Part shown: positions 45,516 to 56,190 of the stretch, one piece after another
Position numbering within the stretch: position 1 is the stretch's first letter
Layout of the letters: each line of letters begins with the position of its first letter
Origin: Argyresthia goedartella
Lineage: Eukaryota > Arthropoda > Insecta > Lepidoptera > Argyresthiidae
NCBI GenBank assembly: GCA_949825045.1
Contig: OX463809.1
Span: 2,011,501 to 2,075,500, forward strand
Length of the DNA stretch: 64,000 bases
Direction: 5' to 3'
Made by a program: the position numbers and the translations under genes
The notes under the pieces: model-generated
What the model saw: only the letters and a program-made list of their open reading frames with translations
What the model was told of the DNA's origin: nothing
Database searches by the model: none

Positions 45516-48372
45516 TTATAATTTGTCATTCAAGTAATCGTTTAAATTATAGTAACATTTTGTGGTCAAAAGTTGTTTTAATGATCTTATTAATATGGTG
45601 TCTTTAGTTTCTGTTGTCAAATGTTCTGGTAACTTATTATAAATTTTCGCGGTCATTGATAATGGGCTTGTTGAGTGAATATTTAGTCGAGAAGGTGGTA
45701 GCGCCAGTCCCTTTCGTGGTCGCAGGTTGTGGTTTGTCGACATTTGATCTTGGCGTTTTGTATATAATTCGGGGTATTTTCGGACAAATTTACACGTTTC
45801 TAATATGTAGATACTTGGAAGTGTGAGTATTTTGTGTTCTTTAAAGTATGGCCTACAGCTGTCTTGAGGATGTATATTTACTAGTATGCGTATGAGTCGC
45901 TTTTGGAGTGTGAATAAGCTTGGTGCGTCTGTGCTGTTACCCCATAATAAGATACCATAACTAAGCCATGCATATGCGTAGGCGTAGTAGGTAACAAGGG
46001 CTGTTTTTAAATCTGTTGTTTTTTTAACCTCCCGGAGGGCATATGCAAATCTGGATAGTTTAGAACGTAGTTTTTGGATATGTGCTTTCCAATTTATATT
46101 TGTATCTATATTTAAACCTAATAGGGAAAATGTACTCACTGTTTCTAGTTTGATGTTGTTAAATGTGAAATTTATGTCTATTGATGTTTTTTGAGGTGGA
46201 TGAAATAACATTAATTTTGTTTTTTTTGAAATTAATCTGCAGGTTATGATCACTTAGCCATTTTGTAGTATTGTTAAGGATAGTTTGTAGTTTATTATTT
46301 ATTTCTAGGTTATTTGTGCAAGGTGTAAGGATTGAGATATCGTCGGCAAACAAGACACATGGGTCATTTAAGATTTTGGGGAAATCATTTATGTAAATTA
46401 AGAATAATAAACAACTTATAGCGCCGCCTTGAGGTATTGAGCCTTTTACAACTTTAGTGTCAGACTGGATTTTTATAATTTCGTTACAATTTTTGTTAAA
46501 ATATTCTATTTCTACCAATTGCTTTCTATTGCTTAGGTAAGAGGCGAACCATTTATGGGTTTCTCCTCGTATTCCCATTCCATATAATTTATCTAGCAAT
46601 ATATCGTGCCGGACTCTATCATAGGCTTTCGCCATATCCAGTAGAATACCTATGGCATATTTCTTATCATTAATCATATTTATAGCTGTTTGTATGTATT
46701 TGTAAACCGCTAAGGTTGTAGATCGTTTTTTACGGAATCCGTTCTGGCTTTCGTTAAAAAGTTTAAATTTTTCACAAAATTTATAGACTCTATTACAGAT
46801 CGCCTTTTCAAATATCTTAGAAGCCGTCGGTAGGAGAGCAATTGGACGGTAGTTTGTTGTTTCAAGTTTATAGTTTTTCTTATGTTTTGGCTTAATGAGA
46901 GCAACTTTGAGTAAGTCTGGAAGAGTGCCTTCGGTAAAAGATTGATTTATCATGTGGTAAAAAGGTAGTGACAACTCTTCTGCACATTGTTTTAATAATT
47001 TAGGAGGTAAGTCATCTATGCCATGACTATTTTTAGGTTTTAAGTTTCTAAGTAAGTTATAGACTTCTCGTTGGGTTACAGGATAGAGGAACATGTTTCT
47101 TTCGGATTGGTGAGTCGTTGGGCGGTTTGTAGATTCCGATGTAGTGCTCTCTGCGTCATTGCCCACTGTTGCAAAGTAGTCATTAAATGTTTCTACTACT
47201 CTATGTGGATCTGAGATAACTGTATCATTTTTTTGTAGATTGATGTTATTATAATCTCTTTGTGGTATTTTGTTGGTGCATTCATTTATTATATCCCACA
47301 TAGTTTTCGTTATATTATTTGATTGGGTAATTTTTCTCTTAAAATTGTTTTTTTTAGCGATATTTATAGTTTTTTTCAGAGTTTTTTCATATTTTTTATA
47401 GTAATCGGTTAGTATTTTATTGTATTTAGATTTAATTGTTAGGATTTTTAATAATCTTTTTGTTTCGCATGATTTTCTTATTCCTACTGTTAGCCAGTGT
47501 TTTTTATTATTACTTTGTATCTTTATTCTACGTATGGGTATGCATTCATTTAATATTTTATGTATTGTGTTATGGAATAAAATATAATTATTATTTATAT
47601 CGGTGTTTGTATTAAAAAAATTGTACCAGTCGATTTTCTTTAATTGTGTTTTAAATAATTTCATATTTTTGCTGTTAAATAATCTTTTTCTTTTAAACCA
47701 AGTTATTTTCTGTATGGGTTTAGGTAGTTTCAGATGTAATATGACTGCGGAGTGATTACAAAATCCAAATTCTTCTACTGAGGTGTGAAATATGTTTTTA
47801 TTTAGATTTGTAAATATTAGGTCTAGACATGTTGATGAGGTTGCTGTGTGGTGTGTTGTCTGTTGTATGTGCTGGGTTAATTTGAATTTTAACATAGATT
47901 CTAGAAGTTTACCTGTCTTCGGATTTTTATTAAGCATATCTGTATTAAAGTCTCCCCCTATTACAATATTAAACCGGAAGAATTTATTGTTAAGATGGTT
48001 AAGCATTGTATTTAATCGATCATAAAAAACGTCCTCCTCTCTCCTATTCCAGTATAACGATACTACAATTAGGTTTTCACTTGTTATTTTTACTGCACAT
48101 ATTTCAAGTATATATTCAATAGACATATCGGCGATCTCTACTATCTCTTCATATTCTATATGGTCTTGTAGTAGAATGCACACACCGCCTCCAACTCTAT
48201 TTTGTCGACAGAAGGTCGTTGCTAGTTTATATCTGCTAAACTTGAGTAGCGCTATCTTTGCTTCTGTTAGCCAGGTTTCTGATATACATATGGCATTATA
48301 TTTCGGGTTCTGGTTAATGAATGTTTCTAGTAAATCCTGTTTATTATAAAGGCTTTGGAAGTTCTGGAACAT
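45516..48372 (-). pseudogene. ORF2: endonuclease-reverse transcriptase, one frameshift
   Basis: The first frame (46159-48372, 737 codons) begins MFQNFQSLYNKQDLLETF. Endonuclease: SETWL (E32), GGDFNTDML (140-148), CLDLIFTNL, FGFCNHSAV. RT: LIKPKHKKNYKLETTNYRPI, DMAKAYDRVRHDILL, GSIPQGGAISCLLFLIYIND, and FADD at 675-678. In an A-run near 46210-46230 the frame changes to a second one (45516-46253) that continues INFKKTKLMLFHPP, LLGLNIDTNINWKAHI and the C-terminal YNKLPEHL...YYNLNDYLNDK. Role: nicks target DNA and copies the element RNA. Just one indel separates it from an open ORF2; PQGGA replaces the more usual PQGS. Confidence 0.88.
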
Positions 48373-48385
48373 TACATTAAAATAT

Positions 48386-49633
48386 TTATCTTTGTCTTCG
48401 AAAGGAACTGTTTTGGGAGTTATTGAAGTAGTTGTTGTGATGGGAATCCTCCGCTCTCCCCCTGTAGTTGTTATTTATGTTATTTTGTTGATCTGTTGTC
48501 TCTACATTGGTGTCAGGTTCGTTGTGTTGTGTTTGGGTCGTATTTATATCAATTTTCTTTCCATCTATATACAGCTTATTGTCGCGTATTATTGCATGTT
48601 TTCCTTTTTCTCGAGCGTTTAACATTTCTTGTCGCATGTTTTTTCGTTGTTCTCTCGCGTTTTTGTCCAGGTATTCAGATACAGTCAGTCGTGTTCCTTG
48701 AAAGCAACGGCTATTCTCTACGATGTATTTTGTCATTCTTTTGCTTAATAACTCTATGACGAGTGGTCGGCGGTTAGATTTAGTAAATTTTCCAATGCGA
48801 TGTGTATCTTCTATGTAGCCTGTCAGCTCTACATGCATTATGTCTCTGAAAATATCAATTATTCGGCAGTGCAGGTCATTTTCGTCTTCTTTGTAGTACT
48901 CGTCTAGACCGTAGAGTACTATTTTCTTTCTGTGGTTTTCGGGTGGTATTTGGGAATTTATAGATAAGGTGGCGGGGGACTTGTGTATAAGGTCTTCTAT
49001 TTCCTGTTTTAGTTTTTCGTTTTCTTTATTTAACTGGTCTATTTTGGTAGCTAAGAGTTGAATATCTAGTTTTCTTAGGCAGTTTTCTTTAGTTAATTTA
49101 GATGTTTCAAGTGAAATATCTGCCTTTAATTCTGATATTGCTTTGTTTATTTCAATTTGAATAGTAGACTTCAATTGTGATAATAAGGTCCGGTTATTTT
49201 CCTTTAGTTGCATATCAAACATCTCTTTCAGACTTTGAAGGCTTATTTCGTTGGGGGAAATGTCTTTCTGTTTTGGAGATTCTGGGCGGATAGTATCTCC
49301 CAATAAGCTTGTGTTATTAAACAAAGAGGTATCTGTATCTGCTGTTGAGCTTTTTTTCCTCATGGTGACACCGCCGGTGTTCAAGGGATAGTTTTCCGGG
49401 TTGCTTATATTATTGGGCGTGTTGGCATTTCGTACCGGGGTGTTTTCGTTTCTATTTCGTCTGTCTGTTGGTTTACAAGTCGGGCATTTCCAGGAGTAGT
49501 CATAGTTTTGTTTATTTTTCACATAGAAGTCTTCTGTTATATTCAGGCATTTGTAGTGGAAGTTGTTTTTACATGTGTAGCATGATATTCGTTCAGCTAT
49601 ATTCACGTGTTGCTTGCAGGCTACGCAACTCAT
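48386..49633 (-). CDS. ORF1 protein: PHD finger, coiled coil and RRM-like domain (415 residues), intact
   Basis: N-terminal PHD-type zinc finger with C3, C6, C18, C21, H26, C29, C50 and C53. A low-complexity Asn/Pro linker and a coiled coil (about 130-215, LKSTIQIEINKAISELKAD...) follow. Then an RRM/L1-ORF1p-like domain with IVLYGLDEYYKED, HRIGKFTKSNRRPLVIEL and RQEMLNAREKG; the C-terminus is Asn/Gln-rich. Such ORF1 proteins trimerise and bind element RNA. The start is chosen at the ATG preceding the PHD cysteines. The gap to ORF2 is 13 bases. Confidence 0.85.
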   Translation of the reverse strand: MSCVACKQHVNIAERISCYTCKNNFHYKCLNITEDFYVKNKQNYDYSWKCPTCKPTDRRNRNENTPVRNANTPNNISNPENYPLNTGGVTMRKKSSTADTDTSLFNNTSLLGDTIRPESPKQKDISPNEISLQSLKEMFDMQLKENNRTLLSQLKSTIQIEINKAISELKADISLETSKLTKENCLRKLDIQLLATKIDQLNKENEKLKQEIEDLIHKSPATLSINSQIPPENHRKKIVLYGLDEYYKEDENDLHCRIIDIFRDIMHVELTGYIEDTHRIGKFTKSNRRPLVIELLSKRMTKYIVENSRCFQGTRLTVSEYLDKNAREQRKNMRQEMLNAREKGKHAIIRDNKLYIDGKKIDINTTQTQHNEPDTNVETTDQQNNINNNYRGRAEDSHHNNYFNNSQNSSFRRQR

Positions 49634-50230
49634 TGTGATGCGTTAATCAGTATTTTGAAGTTATTGTGTTATTGTTCCGTTGTTGTTGTTCAGCGCCATC
49701 TAGTGTTGGGTAGCACTGTTTAATATAGGTTTTATGGCGCCCTCTAGCGACTAGTGGCAGTATTTCAATTTTTCAATACATGGTTGATTTCTGGGGCAAT
49801 TAGGTTTAAGGTAGTAATTCTGTTGTATGTTGATAGATGTCGCTAGCTTCGTTCCCAATCCGTGATTTTGCTGTTTTTAGGTTATGTTTAGATAAAATGG
49901 AATGTGTATTTTGAAATCACTATTTATTTAGTTATTTGTCAGTCAAAATCAGTTGGACTAACCTCAGTTTAGTGCTGTGTTTGAGCACCGGTGGATATAT
50001 TGTTCCTTAAAATCAGATAATTCCTTAGTCTTGAGCTTGGTTATTTTCTCATTTATCTTCCTGGATTTTAATATCTTTGCACTGATAACAATGGCACTGG
50101 TTCTTCGCTTGGTTTTATATATAGATACGTATTGGTTTTGAAGTTAATGCGGTTTTTTACACAATTATCAATTAATTATTCAAGAGCCGACGTAACTTAG
50201 ACTGTGGCGCCCCCTCTTCTCTCTCATACT

Positions 50231-50326
50231 CTGCAACAAGAAACCATTCCTGTTGAGAATTCTAATAAACAGCCTTTCATCACAATTGTACCATTGCCAT
50301 TTTCATCAGCAGGATCAAAGGCTCAC
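50231..50326 (+). pseudogene. ZAD-gene linker, remainder of the second ZAD copy
   Basis: Continues in phase from 45150 (LQQETIPVENSNKQPF ... SSAGSKAH). Compared with the first copy it has N for D and P for L in this stretch. It ends at the codon for His, where the inverted-end insertion starts. Confidence 0.82.
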
Positions 50327-50383
50327 CTTTAGCGGATGACCTACTCGCTGGGGCGTCCAAACTTCTTTTCCAGGCGTCCAAAA

Positions 50384-51796
50384 GTCATTCTCTCGTTTAC
50401 ATATATACGGCGTATGTCATGCTGCGGAAGGCCGAGATCTGCTGTGGTGACCGTGCCTCTGCCTCTGTAAGCAAGTAAGCACTGTAAAATACTGTAAGCA
50501 CTGTAAGCAAGACACAGACCCCCAAGAATGTAACCCCTGTTGACGATATAAAATCGCAGCTGCTGGGTAATAATGTCCTAACTGATGCCATTGTCCGAAC
50601 ATTAGTCGAGTTAGCCAACAAGGTTGATGACACTCCAATTACTATGTCGTCAATTAAGAATTTACTTTTCAAAAACTTACCATAATATGGATTCTAGTTC
50701 TTCTCATACTTCACATTTAAGAATCGCTCTACATAATATTCAGTGTTAAAAACAAGAAACCTTTACTAATAAAAAAATTACAAGAAAATAATGTTGATAT
50801 CTGTCTATTGAATGAAACATGGATAAAAAACAATGAAACTTATGTTCCTGGATATATTTTTTTTAATAAAAATGCAAAAAACGAGCATGGTGGCGTAGCT
50901 ATCCTTATTAAACCATTTCTTAAATATAATTTATTGCAAACTGTTTTCTATGAAGATGTTCAATTGTTTTCTATGTTCGCTTTATCATTGTCTGTCGAAA
51001 CTGGAAATGACAATTTTATGTGTTATTGCCCTCCTACTGGTGGTCCCATGATAGTTAATAAATTTTAAAAAATTTAAACGCTACCTTAACCAATTTATGT
51101 AGCAGGAGACCTATAGCTTGTGCATCACAAAGGCCGTGGCCAGCATTTATTCAACATGATTGAAGAGTGTGATCTATGATTACTAAATTCCGGTAGCTTT
51201 ACAACGCTTAATAATCCGAACCGCAATCCTTCTGTTTAATTTCTGTTTAATCAGCCCTTGTATTGCCCCTCTTTGCGAGTGGTCAGTAAGTACATGACGA
51301 TAATATGGGAAGCTACCATTTTCCAACAATAACAAATATCACACTTTCAATTGACAAGTATCAAGTTAACCCACCTGTTGATACATTTTTGTACAAGAAA
51401 GCAGACTGGTCGAAGTTCAATGAACTATCTAGTAGTGACTCTAACGATTTTCTTGTGAACTATGAGAATCCCTTAGAATCTTACAATCAATTTTGCATTC
51501 GCCTCAATACACTTAAACAAAAATGTATAGCTAAAAACTCGATGCATTAAAAAAACGGACAATTGCCGAAGAAAAACATAATGGATGGGAAAGGCTCTGT
51601 AAAAAATTCAATAGAACTACGCCGATAAGCATCATATGGAACTATATTAAAATGTTTAAAAGTATTAACAAAAACAAAAATAGATCATAAAGTGACGAAT
51701 TTATCCCTGCCTTTTTAGATAATTTGTCAGAAGACAATACCACAATTGTAAATGACCTAGATGTGTATTAATAATAATAATGAGAAAACGAAGTTC
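50384..51796 (+). pseudogene. I-type non-LTR retrotransposon, copy 3 (5' part only)
   Basis: Begins at the same base as copies 1 and 2 and matches them through the ORF1 end, endonuclease and connector. Similarity stops after GAGAAAACGAAGTTC at about 51796, before RT. A 5'-end-containing, 3'-lacking copy is unusual for target-primed insertion and suggests later deletion or recombination. Confidence 0.82.
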
Positions 51797-52164
51797 TAAA
51801 TCTTGTCTGTGGTCAAAATACATTACCTACATTTCGTTTACGCATATTTGAAAAGATGAGAATTCTCTAAAAAAAGGAGGAAATGTGGAATCTTTTTTTA
51901 ATAATACCTATTTTAATAAAAACGTTCATTTAACTTGTAATTTATGTTTGTTTATTTATTTTACGTCAATCAAAGTTAATTTAGTATTACTTTCGTAAAA
52001 TATCACTTTTGATAATAAAAAAGTTGTCATTTTTGTTTAAAACGGAACGCATTTTGTTGGGGCGTTTTGCCGCGTTTTTGGTTGGGCGGCAAAGTGTAGT
52101 ACCTTTTCTAGTAGTTTCGCGAATGTTCTATTTTCTTGTTCTCTCGATATTTACAAGCAAAACA
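51797..52164. other. AT-rich unclassified sequence inside the inverted-end insertion
   Basis: No coding motif; contains TTTATTTATTTTACG and a GC-richer segment near 52055-52090. Confidence 0.35.
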
Positions 52165-52520
52165 ACTGGCTAGAGTAGGTTATTGTGGCTACTTTTCAAT
52201 CGGGTTATAGGTTATGTTAGAACGTTGAAAAAGCTAAACCGGAGCGGAGCGTATGCAAACAAAAACTATTGGCTAGACTAGGTTATTGTGGCTACTTTTC
52301 AATCGGGTTATAGGTTATGTTAGAACGTTGAAGAAGGTAAACCGGAGCGGAGCCTATGCAAACAAAAACGATTGGCTAGAGTAGGTTATTGTGGTTACTT
52401 TTCAATCGGGTTATAGGTTATTTTAGAACGTTGAAGAAGCTAAACCGGAGCGGAGCGGAGCGCAGCGTATGCAAACAAAAACGATTGGCTAGAGTAGGTT
52501 ATTGTGGCTACTTTTCATGT
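52165..52520 (+). repeat. Tandem repeat, about 103 bp period, 3.4 copies
   Basis: Units start (A)TTGGCTAGAGTAGG at 52165, 52268, 52371 and 52484. The third is 10 bases longer owing to an expanded GGAGCGGAGCGGAGC. Each contains CAATCGGGTTATAGGTTATG. The last copy is partial. Confidence 0.88.
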
Positions 52521-52599
52521 AAATTTTGATGATAGCATTATGGAGCATTTGTGGAGGAGAAAGGTGTCGTCGCAGAAAAATTACCCTTTTGAAGAAAGC

Positions 52600-52805
52600 A
52601 ACTAGGCATTTCCGCGCGGGGGGGAGTAGTAGGGGGGCGGGGCATCTATCCCCTTCCCCCTCCCCCCACTTAAAGATCAAGGTCAGTCTAAAATTTGTTT
52701 TAATTTAACAACATAACCTCAAAACTTAAAATAATCATATCTCAGAAACTAGGCATTTCCGCGGGGGGGGAGTAGTAGGGGGGGCATCTAGCCCCCTCCC
52801 CCCTC
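52600..52805 (+). repeat. Duplicated G-run/C-run block
   Basis: AACTAGGCATTTCCGCG followed by G-rich then C-rich tracts occurs twice (about 52600-52671 and 52744-52805). Such tracts could form hairpins or quadruplexes; no function inferred. Confidence 0.7.
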
Positions 52806-52837
52806 AGGGTCAACAAAAGTAGGTCATCCGCTAAAGT

Positions 52838-54124
52838 CCTTCCGAATCTGGTTCAGAGTCTGATGATGATAATCTTGAGGATAATTTTGTTGAAGATAAT
52901 GAAGATGATGATGAACAAGCAAGGAGAAGCAGCAAATCGAATAAAGGTAAAAAGAAGTCCAGGACTTTTAGCAACAGAGATTTGTTTACTAAGATATTGA
53001 CAGAAGATGAAATGTTGAAATATAGAGAGAAGGAAAGGGAACAAGTAGGGTTCAAGAATGCAAAATTTCGCTGCAAGTCCTGCATAGAATACTTTGAATC
53101 AGCACTTGCTTTGAACAAACATAACTTGCTGCACTGTCCGATTGAACAAGGCAAATTTGCATGCTCCATCTGTGACCAGAGGTTCATCAGCCACATAGCC
53201 TTAATGATACACCAACAAACACACTACAGAAACTACTACTGTCGCTATTGCAGCTACACCGACAGTAGCTACAGCAGCTATAGCTGGCAGCGGCTGATGA
53301 CACATTGGCAGCGAAATCATCACCGAAGTGACAACAGACAATGTATAGATTGCGGAGTGGAGTTCCGTACCCACAGATACATGCGTTATCACAGGCAGAT
53401 GGTACACAGTGAGAAGCAACGCTGTGCGTGTGTGTGTGTGGAGTGTGGAAAGACATTTGTCAACACTGGCAACCTCAAAAGGCACATGCTTATTCACAAA
53501 GGATTGATTCCAGATGTGGAGTGTGAGATTTGTCATAGAAAGTATCGCGGAAGCTGGGGGTTGCATCAGCACATGAGAACACGTGATGAAACACAACCAG
53601 AAAATGCCTACTGTGCAATACAATTCAAGAATTTAGACCTATACACTGTATAGGTCTAAAATCTCTGTATAGTATACAGAGTTCACTTAAAATCAAATAG
53701 CAAACATGTTGACCCTGAGACATTCAAGTTCCAATGTTCAGATTGTGGTAAGAAATTCTACTGCAAATCGTACCTGAGCAATCACATCCAGGCAGTGCAC
53801 CTGAAACTCAATAACATGAAGTGTGAGCATTGTAATCAGACATTCCAGAATGTAGTGCAGCTGCGCCGGCATCAGCGAGACAACCACTCCAGCAAAGTGA
53901 AGACCAGGAACAATATATGTCACCTCTGTGGCAAGGCTTTCTTTGTAAAAAAGTCGTTGAATGAACATATGAACACTCATTTAGGCAAGCGGCCTTTTAA
54001 GTGCGCTGTTTAATGTGATGCCACATTTGCATACTCCTCAGCTTTGTACACACATATCAAACTGCTTCACTTGAAGTTAAAGAGAGGTAAAAAGCACAGT
54101 GCTGCAGTAGTGGAGCTGAGTTAA
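52838..54124 (+). pseudogene. C2H2 zinc-finger exon of a ZAD transcription factor, 11 fingers, two premature stops
   Basis: A single frame runs through an acidic linker (SGSESDDDNLEDNF), a basic KGKKKSR segment and eleven finger-like units. Clear ones are CSICDQRFISHIALMIHQQTH, CIDCGVEFRTHRYMRYHRQ, CVECGKTFVNTGNLKRHMLIH, CSDCGKKF, CEHCNQTF and CHLCGKAF. Finger 6 has its last His replaced (HMRTR), finger 7 lacks its second Cys, and a 33 bp insertion (53648-53680) adds stops inside it. A TAA (54011-54013) lies inside finger 11, after which the frame continues to 54124. It belongs in phase behind the ZAD exons upstream. Such proteins bind DNA in the nucleus. Probably a decayed copy; a truncated product remains possible. 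Confidence 0.85.
53648..53680 (+). other. 33 bp insertion with templated palindromes in the zinc-finger exon
   Basis: Removing it restores the finger sequence (DLYT-VHLKSNSKH). Its left part completes AGACCTATAC-ACT-GTATAGGTCT (53635-53657), and its right part forms CTCTGTAT-AGT-ATACAGAG, so it looks copied from neighbouring DNA in inverted orientation. Confidence 0.75.
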
Positions 54125-54289
54125 GTGCCACCAGTTCTCTCTGTTTTGGACCATGTTCAACTTTTATGGCGACCAGTAAATTTTGCAGGACTACTCAATA
54201 CTCAATCAATACTACCTCTACGAATATTAATTTGAGTCATGTAATGCATATATTTAGAGGCTTTAAAGAAAGATCAAGCCTCTAAATCC
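54125..54289 (+). other. Probable 3' untranslated region of the zinc-finger gene
   Basis: Non-coding sequence directly after the terminal stop; no AATAAA was identified before the RTE-type element starts. Confidence 0.35.
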
Positions 54290-54805
54290 AGACAACCACC
54301 TTATAAATGATAGGAACAATGTTTTACAGCAATACAATTCCCAAGAAATACAACTGATATGCCAATGCACTTTAGAAAGAAACCAGAATACCCATAAATA
54401 CCAATAGAGTGACCAACCCTACAATTAAACAAAAGAAGAGAGCTCTTTCAAAACGTCACAAAAAAAGAAACCATCAAGAATATATCCAAAATCAGCAAGA
54501 AAATTAGAGAAAACATAAAAAAAATACTAAAAGGCTCCAAACTTTGGAGTAACATATAGAAAAAACAGGAGGATTAAAGAAGGCTCTAATAGAACTACGC
54601 GAAACAGGAAAACAAAGGAAAGAACAAAAAAAAACAAAACATAACACAAAGCAAGAACATCAGCAACCTGGCAATTAACTTCTACAGACAACTTTATGCA
54701 AATCAAGGACAATATATGGATCAAAATCTTAACAATTGTCACATTCCACCACCTACAGATACAATGTTAGAACCCGTGCTGAAAATCTACCAAGCGAGAT
54801 GGAAA
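54290..54805 (+). pseudogene. RTE-type non-LTR retrotransposon, segment 1
   Basis: Lys-rich connector between endonuclease and RT: RREL..NVTKKETIKNISKISKKIRENIKK, then INFYRQLYANQGQY and a segment leading to RT. Several stops. The segment stops at the TIR of a MULE-like element and resumes at 57910. Confidence 0.65.
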
Positions 54806-55124
54806 GGGTCGGTCTCTAATGGTCTTGAACACAATATGACTACATTTGATGTTTGACTAGAACTTAAAGTTACTATAACTTTATGGGTCTAGAACTTAAA
54901 TCTACCAAAGCATAAATTGACTAGAGCTGAAACAACCTACAATAGATTTTGACTACAGTTGTCTTTTGTTTTCGAATGTACAGTCGGTACAAAATGATCA
55001 TACAAGGTAACATAAGCAAAATTAAATTTTTTGAGCAAATCAAAATTTACAGACACTTCTGGTGAACATACAACATACCTAACCTAATAATAATGTAACA
55101 TAACATGTGGCGCTTGGCCGTTTT

Positions 55125-56190
55125 TTACTTCAACATTCGCTTAATGTCCACAATAGCTTTCAAGAAATCCAATTTAGTGATTTCTTCAGTATTTAAATTA
55201 TTCAACTCAGCGCCATATCTTTTGTTGAAAAGAATATCTTTCTTATTTTTATTTTCGTGTTTAAAAAAAGCACCAGCCATAGCGATGCCTTGATATTGGG
55301 CTTCCTTCTTCAGCTTAAAAATAAATTTTATGAGGGTGGGGTTTCTGTTTAAGCGTACTCCTAGACGGCGATGCCACGCTTCTAGCATATTCGTAGTCCT
55401 GTGCCTTTCCTTGCAACAGGATATCAATGAAATATTCTTTAGCCATTGCTTTTGGAAATAAATAGCAAAGGCATTCATTTCTTCGCTTTTAGGTCCGTGC
55501 TCAACTATTTTCTCCCAGCCTTGATGGATAAGGTTAGCTGGTAAGAAAGGCAAGTTGAGGGTTAGTCTATTATGCCCTTCCCCTCTTGTGTTGCAGTCAA
55601 CCCTTTTTTTTCTGCATTGTCGCACACCACCTTACAGAAATGGAAATAGCATCCTGAAACGTTTCCATGTGGGTAAACCGTTTTAAAGGCAATTATCTGG
55701 GCAAATTCGTAGTCGCACTTGTAAGTCTTGATATTTACCTTCAGAACATCTCTCACGATTGTAAAGAAAGCAGTATACGTGCTTGTGCTCTTATTTGGCA
55801 ATAACGCATAAATTGCTGGTCTTACATTGCTTGAATAATTACAACTGTTATAAGATCCACATGTAAAGTAAACAGTTGACAAAAGGGCTGCGGCACCACC
55901 TTAAATGTCCCGTCCCCAAATACCATTTTATTTTCTTTGGCGTTTAACTGCATTACTTTTTGTGAGGATCTTTGGCAAAATATCAACATTTTGTTGTCGG
56001 AATCTATTTCATACTCGCTTTCGAGAAAATTTTTAGCAATCATTTCCGGTAACATGACATCAATGGATTTTGAAAATTCAGTTTTCACCACATCCAAGTA
56101 CTTCAATCGCGTTCTACGTAGATTTTCTCGCACTGTTTCAAATTGTTGAAATTGCACTTGACAATAAATTCCGTCATGGCTTTTTCCATC
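55125..56190 (-). pseudogene. MULE transposase, catalytic part, frameshifted
   Basis: Three overlapping minus-strand frames read in order. 56190-55822: VRENLRRTRLKYLDVVKTEF, then FGDGTFKVVPQPFCQLF with the first catalytic Asp. 55882-55562: IYALLPNKSTSTYT, YKCDYEFAQIIAFK with the second Asp, and GCYFHFCK. 55625-55125: NLIHQGWEKI, TTNMLEAWHRRLG with the catalytic Glu, then a Lys-rich tail. Frame breaks occur near 55850 and 55590. Family knowledge: MULE enzymes cut at long inverted ends and leave 8-10 bp duplications. Inactive as it stands. Confidence 0.82.

Larger units (their letters stand above)
45151..50230 (-). mobile_element. CR1/L2-type non-LTR retrotransposon, full length, almost intact
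   Basis: About 5.08 kb on the minus strand: 5' UTR (about 49634-50230), ORF1 (48386-49633), ORF2 (45516-48372, one frameshift) and an AT-rich 3' UTR. It ends with a heptamer tail TACTTGA repeated about four times (45151-45176 complement). It sits within a ZAD exon at a codon boundary. No obvious target duplication, which is common in this group. Confidence 0.88.
50327..52837. mobile_element. Insertion with inverted ends inside the ZAD/zinc-finger gene, itself invaded by retrotransposon copy 3
   Basis: An 18-base sequence CTTTAGCGGATGACCTAC at 50327-50344 recurs exactly inverted at 52819-52836. Upstream (KAH) and downstream (PSESGSESDDD) gene codons meet in phase if everything between is ignored. 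The interior contains retrotransposon copy 3, an AT-rich part, a 103 bp tandem repeat and two G/C-homopolymer-rich blocks. No target duplication or transposase was seen, so the class is open. Confidence 0.65.

Noticed and set aside
50327..52837. Helitron interpretation of the inverted-end insertion
   Set aside because: No TC...CTRR ends with a 3' hairpin at an A/T site were seen; symmetrical inverted ends argue against it.
53187..53623. Long Cys/Ser-rich minus-strand frames over the zinc-finger exon
   Set aside because: Mirror of the C2H2 codons; no independent evidence.
53648..53679. GT...AG segment that could be a tiny intron in the zinc-finger exon
   Set aside because: 32 nt is too short for an insect intron and its removal would shift the frame; removal of 33 nt is what restores it.
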